Assembly: GCF_027942865.1 (NCBI RefSeq)
Contig: NC_134525.1
Location: forward strand, 22,815,657-22,879,656
Length of the DNA stretch: 64,000 bases
Direction of reading: 5' to 3'
From: Odontesthes bonariensis
Lineage: Eukaryota; Chordata; Actinopteri; Atheriniformes; Atherinopsidae
The notes beneath the pieces are model-generated. The model was given only the letters and a program-made list of their open reading frames with translations, was not told where the DNA came from and searched no databases. Of this stretch, positions 10,801 through 32,100 are shown in pieces. Numbering within the stretch: the first letter of the stretch is position 1; each line of letters begins with the position of its first letter. The translations under genes and the position numbers were made by a program.

Positions 10801-13800
10801 CAGAGAACAAGAGGTAGCGTTTTAAGAGCTACTGTTACTATTTATGGTGCAGATTCTGTATGAAAACCTGTGGTTTCTAACTTTCACAATAAATCAAAGC
10901 TAATGAAAGATTAATGACGCATAAGCAAGGTTTTCCACTCAGATTGGACAGGTTCAACAGAGAAGCAACTTGATCTCAACTCTGAGATTTCAGACAATAA
11001 ATGTGTTTGCTTCACTATCTCTGATACATACTATATCTTGTGTTCTGAGTAGATTTAACTCCTAAAACCTCCTAAAAGTCGTGTTCAGCCACAAACCTCA
11101 GGCCGCTTCTGTGTCTCACCTTGTTTTAGGGCAGCGTTTGTAAATCCGCTGAAGCCCGATGGACCAGAGGAAGAGATGGTCTTTCAGGAAGGAGAAGGTA
11201 GGACTTTGTGACTCTATAACACGAGGTAAACATGCTTTTATTTTGCCAATCTTTTGGTCCCTCTCTTCTTCTGCATTTTCAGCAAATAAATCCCGCCGTG
11301 TGGAGCTGAGCACTGCATCGCTGCTTAAGGTCGCTCCCACAGACGAGGAGAGGAAGATCATACACAGTCTGTTTCTCAACACTCTGGACACAAAGTACGA
11401 CTACGATATTATTATCTTCTAAGAGATGAATTCAGTTTCATCATACAACTTAGAAGTTGAATAAAAGTCGAAAATTTGTTGTGCTAAAGTCTCACACAGC
11501 CGCTGCTCGCAGTAATACATCATCAGTTCATCAGAAGACATTATTCTGGCAAATGAGACATTTGAAACATTCTCACAAGCTTTACTTTTGAGAGGAAATA
11601 CATAATTCATCTATTGATCTATCAATTTTGTGCCACTTATCTGTGGATGATTTAAAGGAGGCATAAAAATATATTAATATTTATTTTCAGGCTCTTTTTT
11701 TTGCCTAGAATTCCACAGACAGAAATCCATGTCTCTGCATTTGTGTCCATAGCAACTGTTTTTTCTCTTCCATGATATGTGTCTGATCTGATATCAGTGA
11801 CAGGAATTCTGACCTAAATCACACGCACCCCATAAACCATGTTAGGCTTAGGCTAACATTTAGACATGCCGCATATGTGCGTGACATTTAACAAAGCTCA
11901 GAAGGTTTTTATGATGAGTTCTGCTGTTGGTGTTGCTCGCCTTAATAAGCAAACTGGAGCTCAGAATTTCCATTTTCCTATTTGGAAAAATCACAGAAAA
12001 CACCAAGAAGAAGCTCTTGGCTGGGAACTCAGATAATGTTTACAATCCCCAACATTTTAAGTCGGTCCCTTGAAAGGCAGTTTCCCAAATAGACATAAGA
12101 TAAGATAAGATTAAACTTTATTGATCCCACAGTGATTACAGCAGCTCAAAAAGACAGGGGTATCAGGGCAGTTTAGAATTTAGATTATATATACAATATA
12201 ATTGTACAAAACAAAAGATGCAATACAAAAACAATGCAAAAGATGACATTTCAACATGAAATTTGAACCGATTACTGCATGTATGTATGGTTACAGTGCA
12301 GCATTATACAGTCTGATTGATGATGGAATGAAGGACCTGCGGAAACGCTCCTTCTTACATTTGTAACAGCCTGTTGCTTAAGGCACTCACAGTCTGAAGG
12401 AGAGGGTGGGAGGTGTTGTTCATGATGGTGGACAGTTTGGCCAGAGCCCTCCTCTCCCCAACCACCTCGATAGAATCCAGGGCCACAGACTGAGCTGGCT
12501 CTTTTTATCAGTCTGTTGAGTCTGTTCTTACCCCCCTCTTTTTGCCTTTGCCCTGCCCTGATATGGTCTGACAGTTCTTCTCTGCCTCCAGACTTAAAAG
12601 CCCTCCTTTTCTCCAGCAGCAAAGCCACCCAGTCACCCAGGGCTTGTTGTTTGAGAAACACTGTACCGACTACCGTAGTGGGCACGGTAGTCTCTACACT
12701 AAAACTGATGTATCCGGTGATGCAGTCCGTTAAACTGTCAATGTCCTGTCCATGTGGCCCGCAGAGCACATCCCAGTCAGGTGTTAAAACAGTCTTGGAG
12801 CGCCTCACTGGCCTCCTCAGACCACTGCTCCACATACGTTTTGGTGAGGGGCTGTTTCTTCACCATTGGTGTGTAAGCAGGGAGCAGATGGACCAGGTTG
12901 TGATGTGAGCGGCCGAGTGGGGTTAGGGGGACGAGTTGTAGGCGTCTTCTAAACTCTTTCACTTGTTATTTTTATTCCAATAAAACATCAGACAAAGTGC
13001 TGATAGAGCACGATTATCTCATTTCTGTCTGAAGTTAAGTGAGCTATATCTCTGCTGATGAGATTTAGCTGTTTATAGCAAAGAGAAAAGAGCGAGCTAA
13101 AGAGTTCAGACTTCCCACTTGCAGCAGTATATTTTACTCTCTGCTCGGTGACGTAACATTAGGCTGTAGATCTGAACAGCTTCACTGATTTACATATTTT
13201 CAGACGCAAAGAAACGCATTTTTGTTTTCTGGTTGAGTTTTTGACTCCGTGGTCCCTCAGACACCCAAATATATGTTCTCAATTGCAGTAGGTGATGTTT
13301 TTTTTCACAGTTTATCCCTTTAATAAGTGTCAGTTTTAGAATTTATCGTTAAACACGGCCGTAATATTCTGCCCTGTGGGAATTATAGTTGTCAAACAAA
13401 GATCTCACAATGATTAAAGCACGCCACAGTCGGGTTTATCTGTGTGTATTTAGCAGTAGGCTCGAGTTTTAAAGCTGATGTCTGCGATGATATTACTGAC
13501 TTCAGTCCTGATAGAAATGCAGAGAGAGAAGCTTACTGTAATAAGGAGTATGTTGGAGACGGTGTTGGTTACAGTTAGCCTTCTTCCTCTGCTCCTCCGT
13601 CACATTCATGTCCAGAAACACTCGCTGTCTGTCGCTCTGTTGCTATACGTGGTTTTGGATCTTTTGTGTTAAGGATGCGACACCATTATAGAGATCTCTG
13701 TGTTAAATATTCCCTCTCGGTGCGTTTGTCTTCCGCTGTTTCAGCACAGTCAGTTTCCGCAGCCGACTTCTGCCTCCAAACTCAGTGTGGATGGAAGACG

Positions 13801-15401
13801 CCAAACTAAAAGGACTGGAGATCTGCCACCCTCAGGTGAGACAAATGCACTTAAAAAAAGAGTCAGATGTATCACTGTGAATCACGTTTGAGTATAAATC
13901 TTGTTGTGAGTTTACACTTTCACTCGCCTCAACCTTAAAACCATTTATTAGAAGTTCCAGTCCAGCCATTTCGCTGATTTTCTCAGCTATAAACAGCTTC
14001 ATCTGGGAAACCTCACCAACCTCAATCCCTTCTCTTTCTGTTTGATCAGGAGAGGAACATCTTCAACAGGATATTTGGAGGTTTTCTGATGAGAAAAGCC
14101 TACGAGCTGGGCTGGGCCAACGCCTGCTCCTACGGGTGAGAAATTTGGTCAAAAGATAACCCAGAAGAGGGGAAGAATATTTAATTGAACCATAATTAAA
14201 CACTGTGTCTGCTTGTGGTGTTTTACAGAGGATGTCGGCCAAGTCTGGTGGCTGTTGATGATATCCTCTTCCAGAAACCCGTGGAGATCGGCTCCTTGCT
14301 GCTGCTCTCGTCACAGGTCAGAAAAAGATCTCCATCATTGAGGGAAACTTGCTTTTAATTGTTATCAGTTTAAGTTTGTACTCATTTAGGTGGATTTCCT
14401 GTTTGGTTAGAGAGCAGCTGCTGAACATAGTTGAGTTTTTATCAGATAGAAAGAAAAACGTCTCCTCGAGGACACCAAAACTAGAGTGAAAAGAACAAGT
14501 TTTGGACCTCAAGCTAAATGTTAATAAGGTTATTTAATGTTCAACCCAAGCTGTTTTCTAAACCATCATTTTCTTCTAAATTCACGATGGTCACACAAAC
14601 AATATTCTAGTGAATGTCTGTTTGCTCTTTAACACGTTCTATCAATATATATGTTTACGGCTTCAAGTTCTTTCTCTTAGTCGATTTAGTTGATTTAGAG
14701 AAAATCAGTCACGAAAACAGAGTGGCCACGTGTGATCAGATCTCAGTCACCTGCTCCGTATGCAAATAAACACGTGACGTGCCTCACCTAAAAACTCAAA
14801 TGCACTCAGTGGCTGAACTTTATTCAGACATGAACACACTTCAGATTCACCCGAGTCACATTTATTGCTGAATTATCAACAATAAGATGAGAGAGGATTT
14901 TTTTTTCGAACATTCAGAACCTTCTTTTCAGAAATTGATGCATTCAGTCCATTTACAGTGCGTTCACACCTGCATTTAGAAATGTCCTGATGTGATCGGA
15001 TCAGTCAGGACGCATGTTGGCACCATATGTGATGTATCTGTGTGTGTGTGTTTGTGTGTTTCAGGTGTGTTACACACAGGGGAAGTACATCCAGGTTAGA
15101 GTTCATAGCGAGGTGTATGACCCGCTGACACGGCAGCACAACACCACCAACGTCTTCCACTTCACCTTCGCTTCAGACCGCGACGTCCCCAATATCGTTC
15201 CCATGACGTATGGAGGTGAGAATCTGGACAATCTGAGTTACGTTGTTTGAGCTAAAGTAGAGAAAAAAAGAACATTTTTGTGGATAAAAAGTCTGTGTCT
15301 GTAACTGACGATCTTGTGTGTTTTAATGTGTCGTGTATCTGACAGAGTCTATGCTCTACCTGGATGGGAAAAGACACTTTAACCAAACAGTTGAGGCCTG
15401 A
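6154..15401 (+). CDS. acot9: Acyl-CoA thioesterase 9, mitochondrial (15 coding exons)
   Basis: Hydrolyses acyl-CoA to free fatty acid and CoA in the mitochondrial matrix. Coding exons: 6154-6167, 6952-7043, 8861-8906, 9622-9792, 10252-10289, 10384-10467, 10557-10660, 10740-10813, 11130-11197, 11283-11394, 13745-13835, 14050-14135, 14229-14316, 15065-15215, 15346-15401. All junctions are GT-AG and the phases join into one 424-residue frame, close to the human protein (about 440). The N-terminus MLSPRLLLRSAASVGSRTL is Arg/Ser-rich, as expected for a mitochondrial presequence. Recognisable blocks: LREIVGASTNW, MKDSFLEVHLPLGSEPQLR, SPLSIVTALVDKI, VGKTSIEAKMHM, ICHPQERNIFNRIFGGFLM and VFHFTFAS. 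They correspond to two hot-dog domains (about residues 70-195 and 275-390). Exon 1 contributes only 14 coding bases; its choice rests on phase and presequence logic and is the least certain part. Confidence 0.93.
6454..6625. repeat. Tc1-related terminal fragment in acot9 intron 1
   Basis: Contains GTTCTCCAGGCTTTCTGAAGG and CACTCATTTTCAGTCCAGTTCTTGTACC, which recur in the Tc1-derived copies at about 29.6-30.4, 56.0-56.8 and 58.8-59.1 kb. Only one end of the element is present. Confidence 0.55.
7778..7824. repeat. (TA)n/(CA)n microsatellite
   Basis: About 15 TA units followed by a short CA run, inside acot9 intron 2. Confidence 0.95.
9825..9890. repeat. Interspersed repeat fragment in acot9 intron 4
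   Basis: CATCCATGCAGGGGGGCCGGAGCTTATCCCAGCT is a diverged piece of the abundant fish repeat better preserved at 36103-36230. Confidence 0.5.
12085..12960 (-). mobile_element. LINE fragment (L2/Rex-type), internally deleted, in acot9 intron 10
   Basis: On the minus strand the frame reads DSLTDCITGYISFSVETTVP...KRRAFKSGGREEL, resembling the linker between endonuclease and RT in fish LINEs. It then passes directly to a C-terminal segment RLNRLIKRASSVCG...VRRSVSAGPSFHHQS and a 3'UTR ending GGGATCAATAAAGTTTAATC followed by (TTATC)-type tail units (12098-12125). The entire RT core is missing between the two blocks. Clade assignment is by memory of similar fish elements and is tentative. Confidence 0.65.
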
Positions 15402-16368
15402 GAGATCCAAGATGCGCCTGCCAATGCCTTTCACCATCTGAGCAAGCCAAAGAGTGCGTTTGTGTCAGCTGGGAAGAATGAATGCAGTTAACTTTCTTTA
15501 CACCCTTTTTATACCTCGCTCTTTGTTTGATTACTTTTATTGTATTTGCTCTGGAGGTTTACACTTTGCTGTCTTTGATGCACAACAAAAAGAACATATT
15601 TATGACAGGTGCCAGGAGAAAATTAAGTTAAAGGTCCTGCTCTTGTTGTATTCTCATATAGTCTTACTCATATATGCATGGTGTTACAGTACAGTATGTT
15701 AACATTTCTTATTTTCACTGTCACTTACTCACACAAATTGTTTGACTTTACTTTTTCTATGGTATTTCTGAATGTGTCAGGCTGCTGCAAGAGGGACAAG
15801 GTTCAAGGCTTTGCTCAAATGGAATAAATATTTATCTCAACTTTGCTGTTTTTCCTCCGACTTTAATAATTGCTGTTACATCCTTCATGTATATTTTCTG
15901 GCTAATTTTTCAAAAGAAGAACATGAGATTTTATCTGATTTGTCTTGTTTTTTTTGTGGATTTGATGGTTTTATACTTAAATTTACATGTTTTAACTGTC
16001 GTATAAGACAAATACGTTTTTAAAAAATGCCTTTAGATAAGAAATACTACAGTGTAGCTGTTTTGTTTGATAATTTTGACAAACATTTCTGTTGTGATAA
16101 GACAAAGTCATATACAGTCAGCCACATTTGACATACAGTGTTGCGAAAATTATGGTGTCAGGCATTTTTCTTTCATTTTCTTTAAGAATTTTCAGTCCAT
16201 GATAAATTTCTAATTTGCCTTTAAAATGTAAAAAAAATGGTCACTTTTACTTGCATCGATTAACTCCCACAATTTATTTTTTTATTGTATTACTTGAGAA
16301 GCACTACTAACTCTGATTAAAACATATTTTTCATCTTTAAGTTTTTAGACGTTCTGTTTTTTTTTTTT
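15402..16368 (+). other. acot9 3'UTR and intergenic spacer
   Basis: No coding potential. AATAAA at 15823-15828 is a plausible acot9 polyadenylation signal, giving a 3'UTR of roughly 440 bases. The rest up to the (TA)n at 16369 is AT-rich spacer. Confidence 0.55.
15823..15828 (+). terminator. Candidate acot9 poly(A) signal
   Basis: Canonical AATAAA about 420 bases past the acot9 stop, followed by T-rich sequence. Cleavage here is inferred. Confidence 0.45.
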
Positions 16369-16391
16369 ATATATATATATATATATATATA
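16369..16391. repeat. (TA)n microsatellite
   Basis: About 11 TA units following a poly-T run, immediately upstream of the pdha1 core promoter. Confidence 0.9.
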
Positions 16392-16402
16392 GCTCCGGTG
16401 GC

Positions 16403-16409
16403 TATAAAA
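16403..16409 (+). promoter_or_regulatory. Candidate TATA box of pdha1
   Basis: TATAAAA in a locally GC-rich context, 132 bases before the pdha1 ATG. A start site 25-30 bases downstream would give a 5'UTR of about 100 bases. The following CGCCATTT (about 16451-16458) resembles a YY1 site. Position and consensus are seen; function is inferred. Confidence 0.5.
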
Positions 16410-16540
16410 TACAGGGCGGAACGGATGCTTTAGTTCTCCTTGCTAATCGACGCCATTTACCGGACGGACACTAACGGGTAATAAGGAGCTAAACGGCTGT
16501 TACGTTAATCCTCTTCAGAGTCAGGTCGTTATTTTTTAGC

Positions 16541-25683
<9,143 letters not shown>

Positions 25684-26950
25684 ACTCAACCGGCTTCACA
25701 CACAAATACACCTAAACTGTTATAACCTTCGACATTAGAGTCCTTCCAGAACTAAAGAGGCTGCCTCACTGCACTCACACCTCGACCATAGATCTTAGCA
25801 CCTTAACAGGACTCAGATTTGACCTTAAATCTGCCAGTATTATTTATTTATAGTTCTATATAGAAATGTTTAAGTTATTATTCATGCTGTTCATCTGAGC
25901 AGCCTGTTGTTATGCCATCATGTTGTCAGAGTATGAGACCAGGACTTTTTTTTTTTTTTTTTATTTTTTTTTAGCGCACTGATTTAAAATGCTGCACGAC
26001 ACAAACGCACAAGAGTTCAGTCTGACCAATGTTTGAAACTGCTTCAAGACCATTTAGACACTCCTGACAACAAAAATCACTTTCAACTTCAAAAAATTCT
26101 CTCGAATGTTACGTCTGAGTTCATTTAAGCCATTTAGACTTTTAAGACCTTCATTTAAAATGAGTTTAAAGTACAAACCTTTGGCCACATGCTCACACAT
26201 TTCTACCATTTAGAGCCGTCAACCCTGTTGGTCTCTTTAAGGTCCAGCTCGTATGTGGAAAGCATCCAGGTGATGATCAACATGGTGACATCGGGGGTCA
26301 TCAGTTCATGCTGTATTCAACAAAAAATGAGGAGAGTTTTAGTAATCTGAAATATTTTATGTTGACGCTTCTCTGTTAGATGTGGTTTATTTCTACACAC
26401 TGGAGAACAGTACAGACCAAGTAAAAGCCTTAAATGAGTGGGCGTGTCCAAGCTTTTTACTGGTACTGTTCGTGTATCCACTGAATTGATCTCTTGTCTG
26501 AGCAGTCCCAGCGACAGAAACTCCCAACTTCGGTTTCCATCCAGCTGTGGTGAAAACTTTCATATCCCAGCAGAGATTTTCATGCCTAACTCTCAAAGAA
26601 GATTGAGATTTGAAGCGGTCGTTGGGTCAAAGAGTCGAAGGAAACCAAAGTTCCCTCCTGTTGTGTCCAACAACAACACTACATTACTTTTTAGCTTTTA
26701 CAAACGAACCTCCCTTGTTTTACGAGTTGGATTTCTTGAAACTTGGGTCTGTTTGAGGATTCCTGTGTACTGTTACTGACCCTGTACAGATAAAGTTTTA
26801 TTATTTATGTGCGACTGTTGAATGGAGTTAACTGACTGGATGTGAAATAATCATGTGAAGAGAAGTGGAGTTGGTTTCTGTTGCTGTTGTAGAAATCCAC
26901 CAGCCATAAGTCACACTGTCCTGATATGTAATAAAATATTCAAGAAAAAC
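25684..26950 (+). other. pdha1 3'UTR
   Basis: No coding content. A long 3'UTR ends most plausibly at AATAAA 26930-26935. It includes a T-rich run at about 25947-25973. Confidence 0.6.
26930..26935 (+). terminator. Candidate pdha1 poly(A) signal
   Basis: AATAAA followed within 30 bases by a GT-rich element (GGGTGTGATTGTTCC), the usual downstream element of vertebrate poly(A) sites. Confidence 0.6.
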
Positions 26951-27287
26951 TGGGTGTGATTGTTCCATCATCTACCTGTAGGTGTCACTATAAAGCTAGA
27001 AAACGTTTTAACCGCATCCACAGGTTTATAAGATGTAAACAAAATGCAGCATGGTGTATTTTCACCCTTTCATAAAGACGGATGAAAGTCTGAGTTAAAA
27101 CCTCAGAAACAAAGCGGCAGAAAACTCCAAAGATTTCAAACAACAAACTTTCAACATCTCAAAACCAGTGTAAGGCCACGCTTCAAGTCATTTTTCATGG
27201 TCTGACGCAAGCTGGTTTCTGTACAATGAACATATCAGTCGAGTTTGAAATCCATCGTAGCATTTCATTTTGCGTAAATGAGAAGTA

Positions 27288-27301
27288 GGGGGGGGGGGGG
27301 G
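27288..27301. repeat. Poly-G run (G14)
   Basis: An uninterrupted guanine run in the spacer between pdha1 and rps6ka3. Confidence 0.9.
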
Positions 27302-27479
27302 ATTGATCTAAAATGAATCCAAGCTTCTTTATTCCGTATGTAATAGAGCTTTTCAGTTAGAGGACATTTAAAATAATACGAATCCATTGGCTGAATGACC
27401 AATAATAGGATTTAGTTGGATATAGATTGTTTTAAAGGATTTTTATAGAATAAATTAAATTTAAACTCTTTCCAGTTTG

Positions 27480-28410
27480 TATGTTTTTGATCTAATGAGA
27501 AACTTCAGCACTGCACAGATGTGTGTTTTTAGTCTCTTCGTCACTGTTTTTACAGTCCTTTTAGTTAATATTTTGCATGAATTCCTGATGCTTTTGGGTA
27601 TATTTTATGTGATTTGGGGTTGTTTCTTTTTCGCCTCTCTTGGTGTCTGTCACCGTTAGTTTGGTGTCTGCCTCTTTTCTGCATTATTTTGTGCATCTCA
27701 GGTCATTTGGCGTGTTTTATGGTTGTTTTGCAAATCTTTGAGGTAATTTTGTATTTATTAATTCCCCCTGTGGTTCCCCCCTCTTTTTTAATGTCTCTGT
27801 TGTCACTTTCGATTGGTTATATCTTAGTAATGTTTTTGTTTCTGTATGAGGCCATCGTTTGTTTTTATGACATTTGGAACAATTCTTTGACGTTTGTGCG
27901 TCTTTGAGGTGATTTTGTGGTTGTTTTTAGATCGGTTTACCTTGTTTTTACGTCCTCCCCTGTAGTTGCTTTCTATACTGTAGTCGAAATTTAACTTTTG
28001 TGTCTCTTTCAGGTCGTTTTTTGTACACTTAATGTCGTTTTAATTTCTGTGTGGTCTTTTTGCATCTTTGTCTCCGGTTTGTGTCTTTTTTTAAAGTAAG
28101 TTTACATTTCTTTTTCATTTGGTGTCTCTTTCCAGACATTGCGTATCTCTGTGGGATCTCTTTTACATAATTTTTTTTTTTTTTTTTGTTTGTTTTTTTA
28201 TCAGCATCTCTGTAGCTGGTTTCTGCCTCTTTAGGTTAAATTTGCATCACTTTGTGATGATTTGATGTCGTTTTCAAGTTCTTCCTTTCCATCTCTTGGT
28301 ATTTCTTCGGCTTTCTCGTTGGTCTTTTTTTTTTTGTCTCTTTGAGGTCATTTTGCTTCTTTGTTTTTGTCACTTTGTAATTATTGAGTGTCTCCTTTTT
28401 TTTTTTTTTT
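27480..28410. repeat. T-rich degenerate tandem array
   Basis: Variants of a roughly 20-25 base phrase, GTCTCTTTGAGGTCATTTTGC, recur (for example near 27725, 27895, 28000 and 28338), separated by poly-T runs. The + strand is extremely T-rich and A/C-poor. The apparent open frames across it are low-complexity artefacts. Unit boundaries are too diverged to count by eye. Confidence 0.55.
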
Positions 28411-28579
28411 TGTCCAGAGTTGATAAATCGGTGTTTTCAAACTTGTAAATTCTTATCTCTTAACACTGTACTTTTCCAAAACGGTGAGTGGTATTTAAGG
28501 GAGCAACTGACCATGACTCACGCGGCATTTATCCATAAAATCAGAGCGCTGCCGCAGATAAGCGCGGACTGACTGGTTT

Positions 28580-28920
28580 TTACCTCAGGATGCCGCCTCC
28601 TGTCGTGACGCACGCGTGACGCAGCGAACTGACGGACAGGTAAGCCGACACCGGCCGCCATATTGGGAAAGAGCGGAAGTGAGGGGGAGAGGTGGAGGGA
28701 GAAACAGTCAGATTAGTGAAGTCGATCAGTTTCCGAGAAAGGGCGTCCTCCTCGCTGCTTTTTCTCATGTTTGTCACCCTGGAGGAAGGGGCGGTCTCAG
28801 CGCCACACCAGATCCGGAATTAGCCCGTGTTCGCTCGGCTCCGCTCGGTCGGACGGTTCGGTTCCAGCCGACGAAGAAGCGTGTACTACAGGTTTAAAAC
28901 ATTTCCGAAGATTATAGTCA
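28580..28920 (+). promoter_or_regulatory. rps6ka3: rps6ka3 CpG-rich promoter and 5'UTR
   Basis: GC and CpG content rise sharply after AT-rich spacer. Visible motifs: two TGACGCA CRE/AP-1-like sites (28606 and 28617), a YY1-type GCCGCCATATTG (about 28655) and an ETS site GCGGAAGTGAG (28673). ACAG|GTAAGC at 28640 could be the donor of a non-coding leader exon. These sit 370-440 bases upstream of the ATG, as expected of a TATA-less housekeeping promoter. Motifs are seen; binding is inferred. Confidence 0.6.
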
Positions 28921-29045
28921 GGTGAGTAGGAAGAGGGAGAAGCCGGTTGGACTGAGAGTATCGACGGAAGGAGGGACGGCCAAAGCGCAGCAGAAAAGGG
29001 GAATAAAAAAGAAGAAGAAGAAGAGAAGGGGAGGAAAAGTAGAAG

Positions 29046-29108
29046 ATGCCTCTGGCTCAGCTGGCAGATCCCTGGCAGAAGATGCCAGTGGGAGGGACGG
29101 CGGGAGAG
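29046..29108 (+). CDS. rps6ka3: rps6ka3 coding exon 1
   Basis: Twenty-one codons from ATG to GAG, ending at a GTGAGA donor. The first 13 residues (MPLAQLADPWQKM) are the diagnostic RSK2 N-terminus. The ATG follows a purine-rich leader (AAGAAGAAGAAGAGAAGG) with no upstream in-frame start visible. Confidence 0.88.
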
Positions 29109-32100
29109 GTGAGACATCCACATGAACACCCAGACTTTGGTTTGTCCTCATGGCAGGCTCAGTTAGTCTGCGGCAGCTTTCAGGAGATGTTGTAAAAGAA
29201 CTCAGCAGGCAGGATGCAGAAAGCACGAGACACCCTCAAGTTTACTTTTCACAGCAGCCACTCCTAAAGCTCTAAAATGGGATGAAATCACTCCTTAAAG
29301 TGCCACTAAATAACTCTTGAGTGTGCAGAAATGTTATTAAACGCAGTGTAGAAGTTGTAAAATTCCCACTGATGAATGTACAAATTACAATAATGTCACT
29401 ACAGGCCTCCAAGCGTGTGTTGAAGTCTGAAATAAAGCCTGCGGTGAAGTTTCCGCGCTGAAACGCAGTGCAGGAATGTGACAACATGAGTGAAACTGGG
29501 ATTATTGTGAGAGCAGCAGCTACACCTGAGGCTTTTAGAAATATGTTATTTTGATTTGATGCCAAAAAAGCACCAACGTATTCCTGCAGGAACCTAAATT
29601 TGGTTGAATTCTAAAAATGTAGGACTGTGCAAAAGTCTTGAGCCACCCCTCATTTGTTCATATGTTTACAGGGAAACAAGAAATAGGGGCAACAAGGATT
29701 TGAAATGTGCAAAGTGACGAATGTAAATACAGTAAGGCTAAAACAGAGCTTTAAAGTGAATATCTGGTCTGAGCAACTTTATTCTCCAACACAGCCTGTT
29801 AAACAAGCTTTCTGTCATTTCTCTAAGTAGTCTCTAAGCAGGAATACTTCTCCAGGCTTCTTGAAGGACAATCACCTCTGTTTGAAAAAAGCAATTTCCT
29901 GTTTGTTAAACCATGTTAATGTAGTTTTTGTTGATACAACTAAAGAAATGGGAACACATGATGTGTCTTTGTGACGGGTGGCTAGTAACAAAGTGCCTAA
30001 AGATACAATTTAAAACTGGTTCTTTGCTAAGTTGTCTGTTCTGTGTCGACTTAAGTTAGGAGTCTTTTTCATGCTTGAATGATTCATAGGTCAAACATAT
30101 TCCTCTGAAAATGGTCAGGTACAAGGACTGGACTCAAAATGAGTGAAAAAGCAGCCAATGTCCAAAGAAAAACTCAGAAAGACCTTCAGAAAGCCTGGAG
30201 AACTATTGCTCAAGATCACTTTAAAATATTACAACAAAGTCTGGCTGCTTGGAAGGAAAATACAAAGAAATTAGGGCTGGATCAGGAGTTTTGCACAGAT
30301 CTGTACAACATAAATTATCACTGTGCAGTAGGGTTGTCTAAAAAAGTCGCTAATTCTTAAAATGGATAATTACATTTATTGGGACAACCCCATTCTGTAG
30401 ACGATAGAATCAGCATAAAGTGCTAACAGTATGTTTACCCACTTAACGTCACCTTAAAGTTGATGCTGTCAGATGTTTCCAAAAAAAGGGATATTAGAGC
30501 CAAGTTTCAGGGCTAAAGCTGAGAGGTGGAAAATATCTCGAAGCATTAGAATTAGAGTAGATTATTAATGACAGCAACTGCTGTCCTTTAAGCTCTTATA
30601 AAGTCATTAAAGTAACCCAAAGACAGATTAAAAACGCACACAAGTCTACGTAAACAGAATAAAGGTCCCTTTAATTGTATTAAAGTACTTTTACGTGCAG
30701 ACTCCTTTAAACGACTGTGAATTTCCTACAAATCTCTAATCACAGGGCATGAAAATGTCAGTGAGGGTGCAGGGAATCCTCTATAAAAGCTCACACATCA
30801 GCAGACTGCTGAGTGTCAGCAGCAAAAAATTAGATTAAAAAGCACTTTGAAGTATCTCTGTACACTCTATGGAAGTAGCTTTACAGGAAACAAAATACCT
30901 TAATGTTCAAGTAGCTATGGGAGCGTCACAGCTGTCTCGATCTCATTCGACTCCAGTCGTAATTGTATATATTTCTGATTAGTGGAGGTGATCGTGATCA
31001 CGTCCACAGAATCACCTTCATTCATAACAGTTTTATGTTTTATCATTATTCTTTACAAAGGTTTTGTTAATAATTAGATTATTTAGCTCGTATAACAGTA
31101 GTGGTATAAAAAGAACCGGAGAAAGACAATTAATCAATCATCAACCAAAAGTTCATAGTAACGACTGCCCTGGAAAGCACTAAGATCAATATTTGGAGTC
31201 ATAAACGAGACATAAATAGATCAGCTATCAATATAGTCATGCGTGGATGTCTGCTGAGAGCAGATTGTAATAAAACTAAACAATCGCTAATCTCATATAC
31301 TGCCACTCACAGAAAAATACTAAAAACAATAATATCAGTAATGATTAAAGTTCTGAACTTCTACGGGATGTATTTCTGTCGAGGTGTTGAACTGTCGGAC
31401 TTAAAAGGGTTTTATCTTCCCGGTTTATCGGTCATCGTGCGTACTGTATATATTTGTTATCTATGAAAGCGGGGGACGTGAATCGTGATAGTTCTTGGTA
31501 GAGTCGGCCATTTTTCTTTGGCTCTTTGGCGCCCGCTACAGTTTGTGGGCCACTGACGTCAAAACAAACGTCCACCTGAGCCCCGCACACGCACAGCCAC
31601 GTCTGCGGTTTTATCAACATGTTTTAAAGGCCGACAAAGACACCACCAGAGGCCACTAAAAATGTTTAGGGACCATGCGGCGCAATGCTGCTGGGCCTAA
31701 CAACAACAAAAGTGAACATTTTTATAGACGATCATACAAACACGGTCATAAAAAGACGGCTAGCTTTTTCTGATTCACCGTTTCGAGGCTTTTGTTTTAC
31801 AGTTGAAAGGCTGCAAACCTCCAAGATTTTGGTGTAAAATTTGCTAAAACAGCTGCAACACTTTTGCACGAGAAGAACAAATTTCCGTGGCAGCCAGAAG
31901 CAGAACTGATGTGCTAACTGGGGCTTCATCTGTGAGTCAGAGATGATATCGATAAGGTTCGAAGTTATGTTTCAACCTCTGATAAATATCATGACACGGA
32001 TGAACACGCTGCTGTTGTGATGTCGTGCATTTCCTGTTTTTGACGATGCAGAGCACCTGAAATCTTGTTGGCTCTGGTTTATTTTCCCAGTGAGACATTC

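Noticed and set aside
27477..27907. Two hydrophobic open frames (about 60-97 codons) that look like membrane proteins
   Set aside because: Phe/Leu/Val richness is a direct consequence of the T-rich degenerate repeat; there is no splice structure or homology.
28922..29125. 67-codon frame rich in Lys/Arg overlapping rps6ka3 exon 1
   Set aside because: It is the shadow frame of the purine-rich 5'UTR and exon 1. The MPLAQLADPWQKM frame is the one with recognisable homology.
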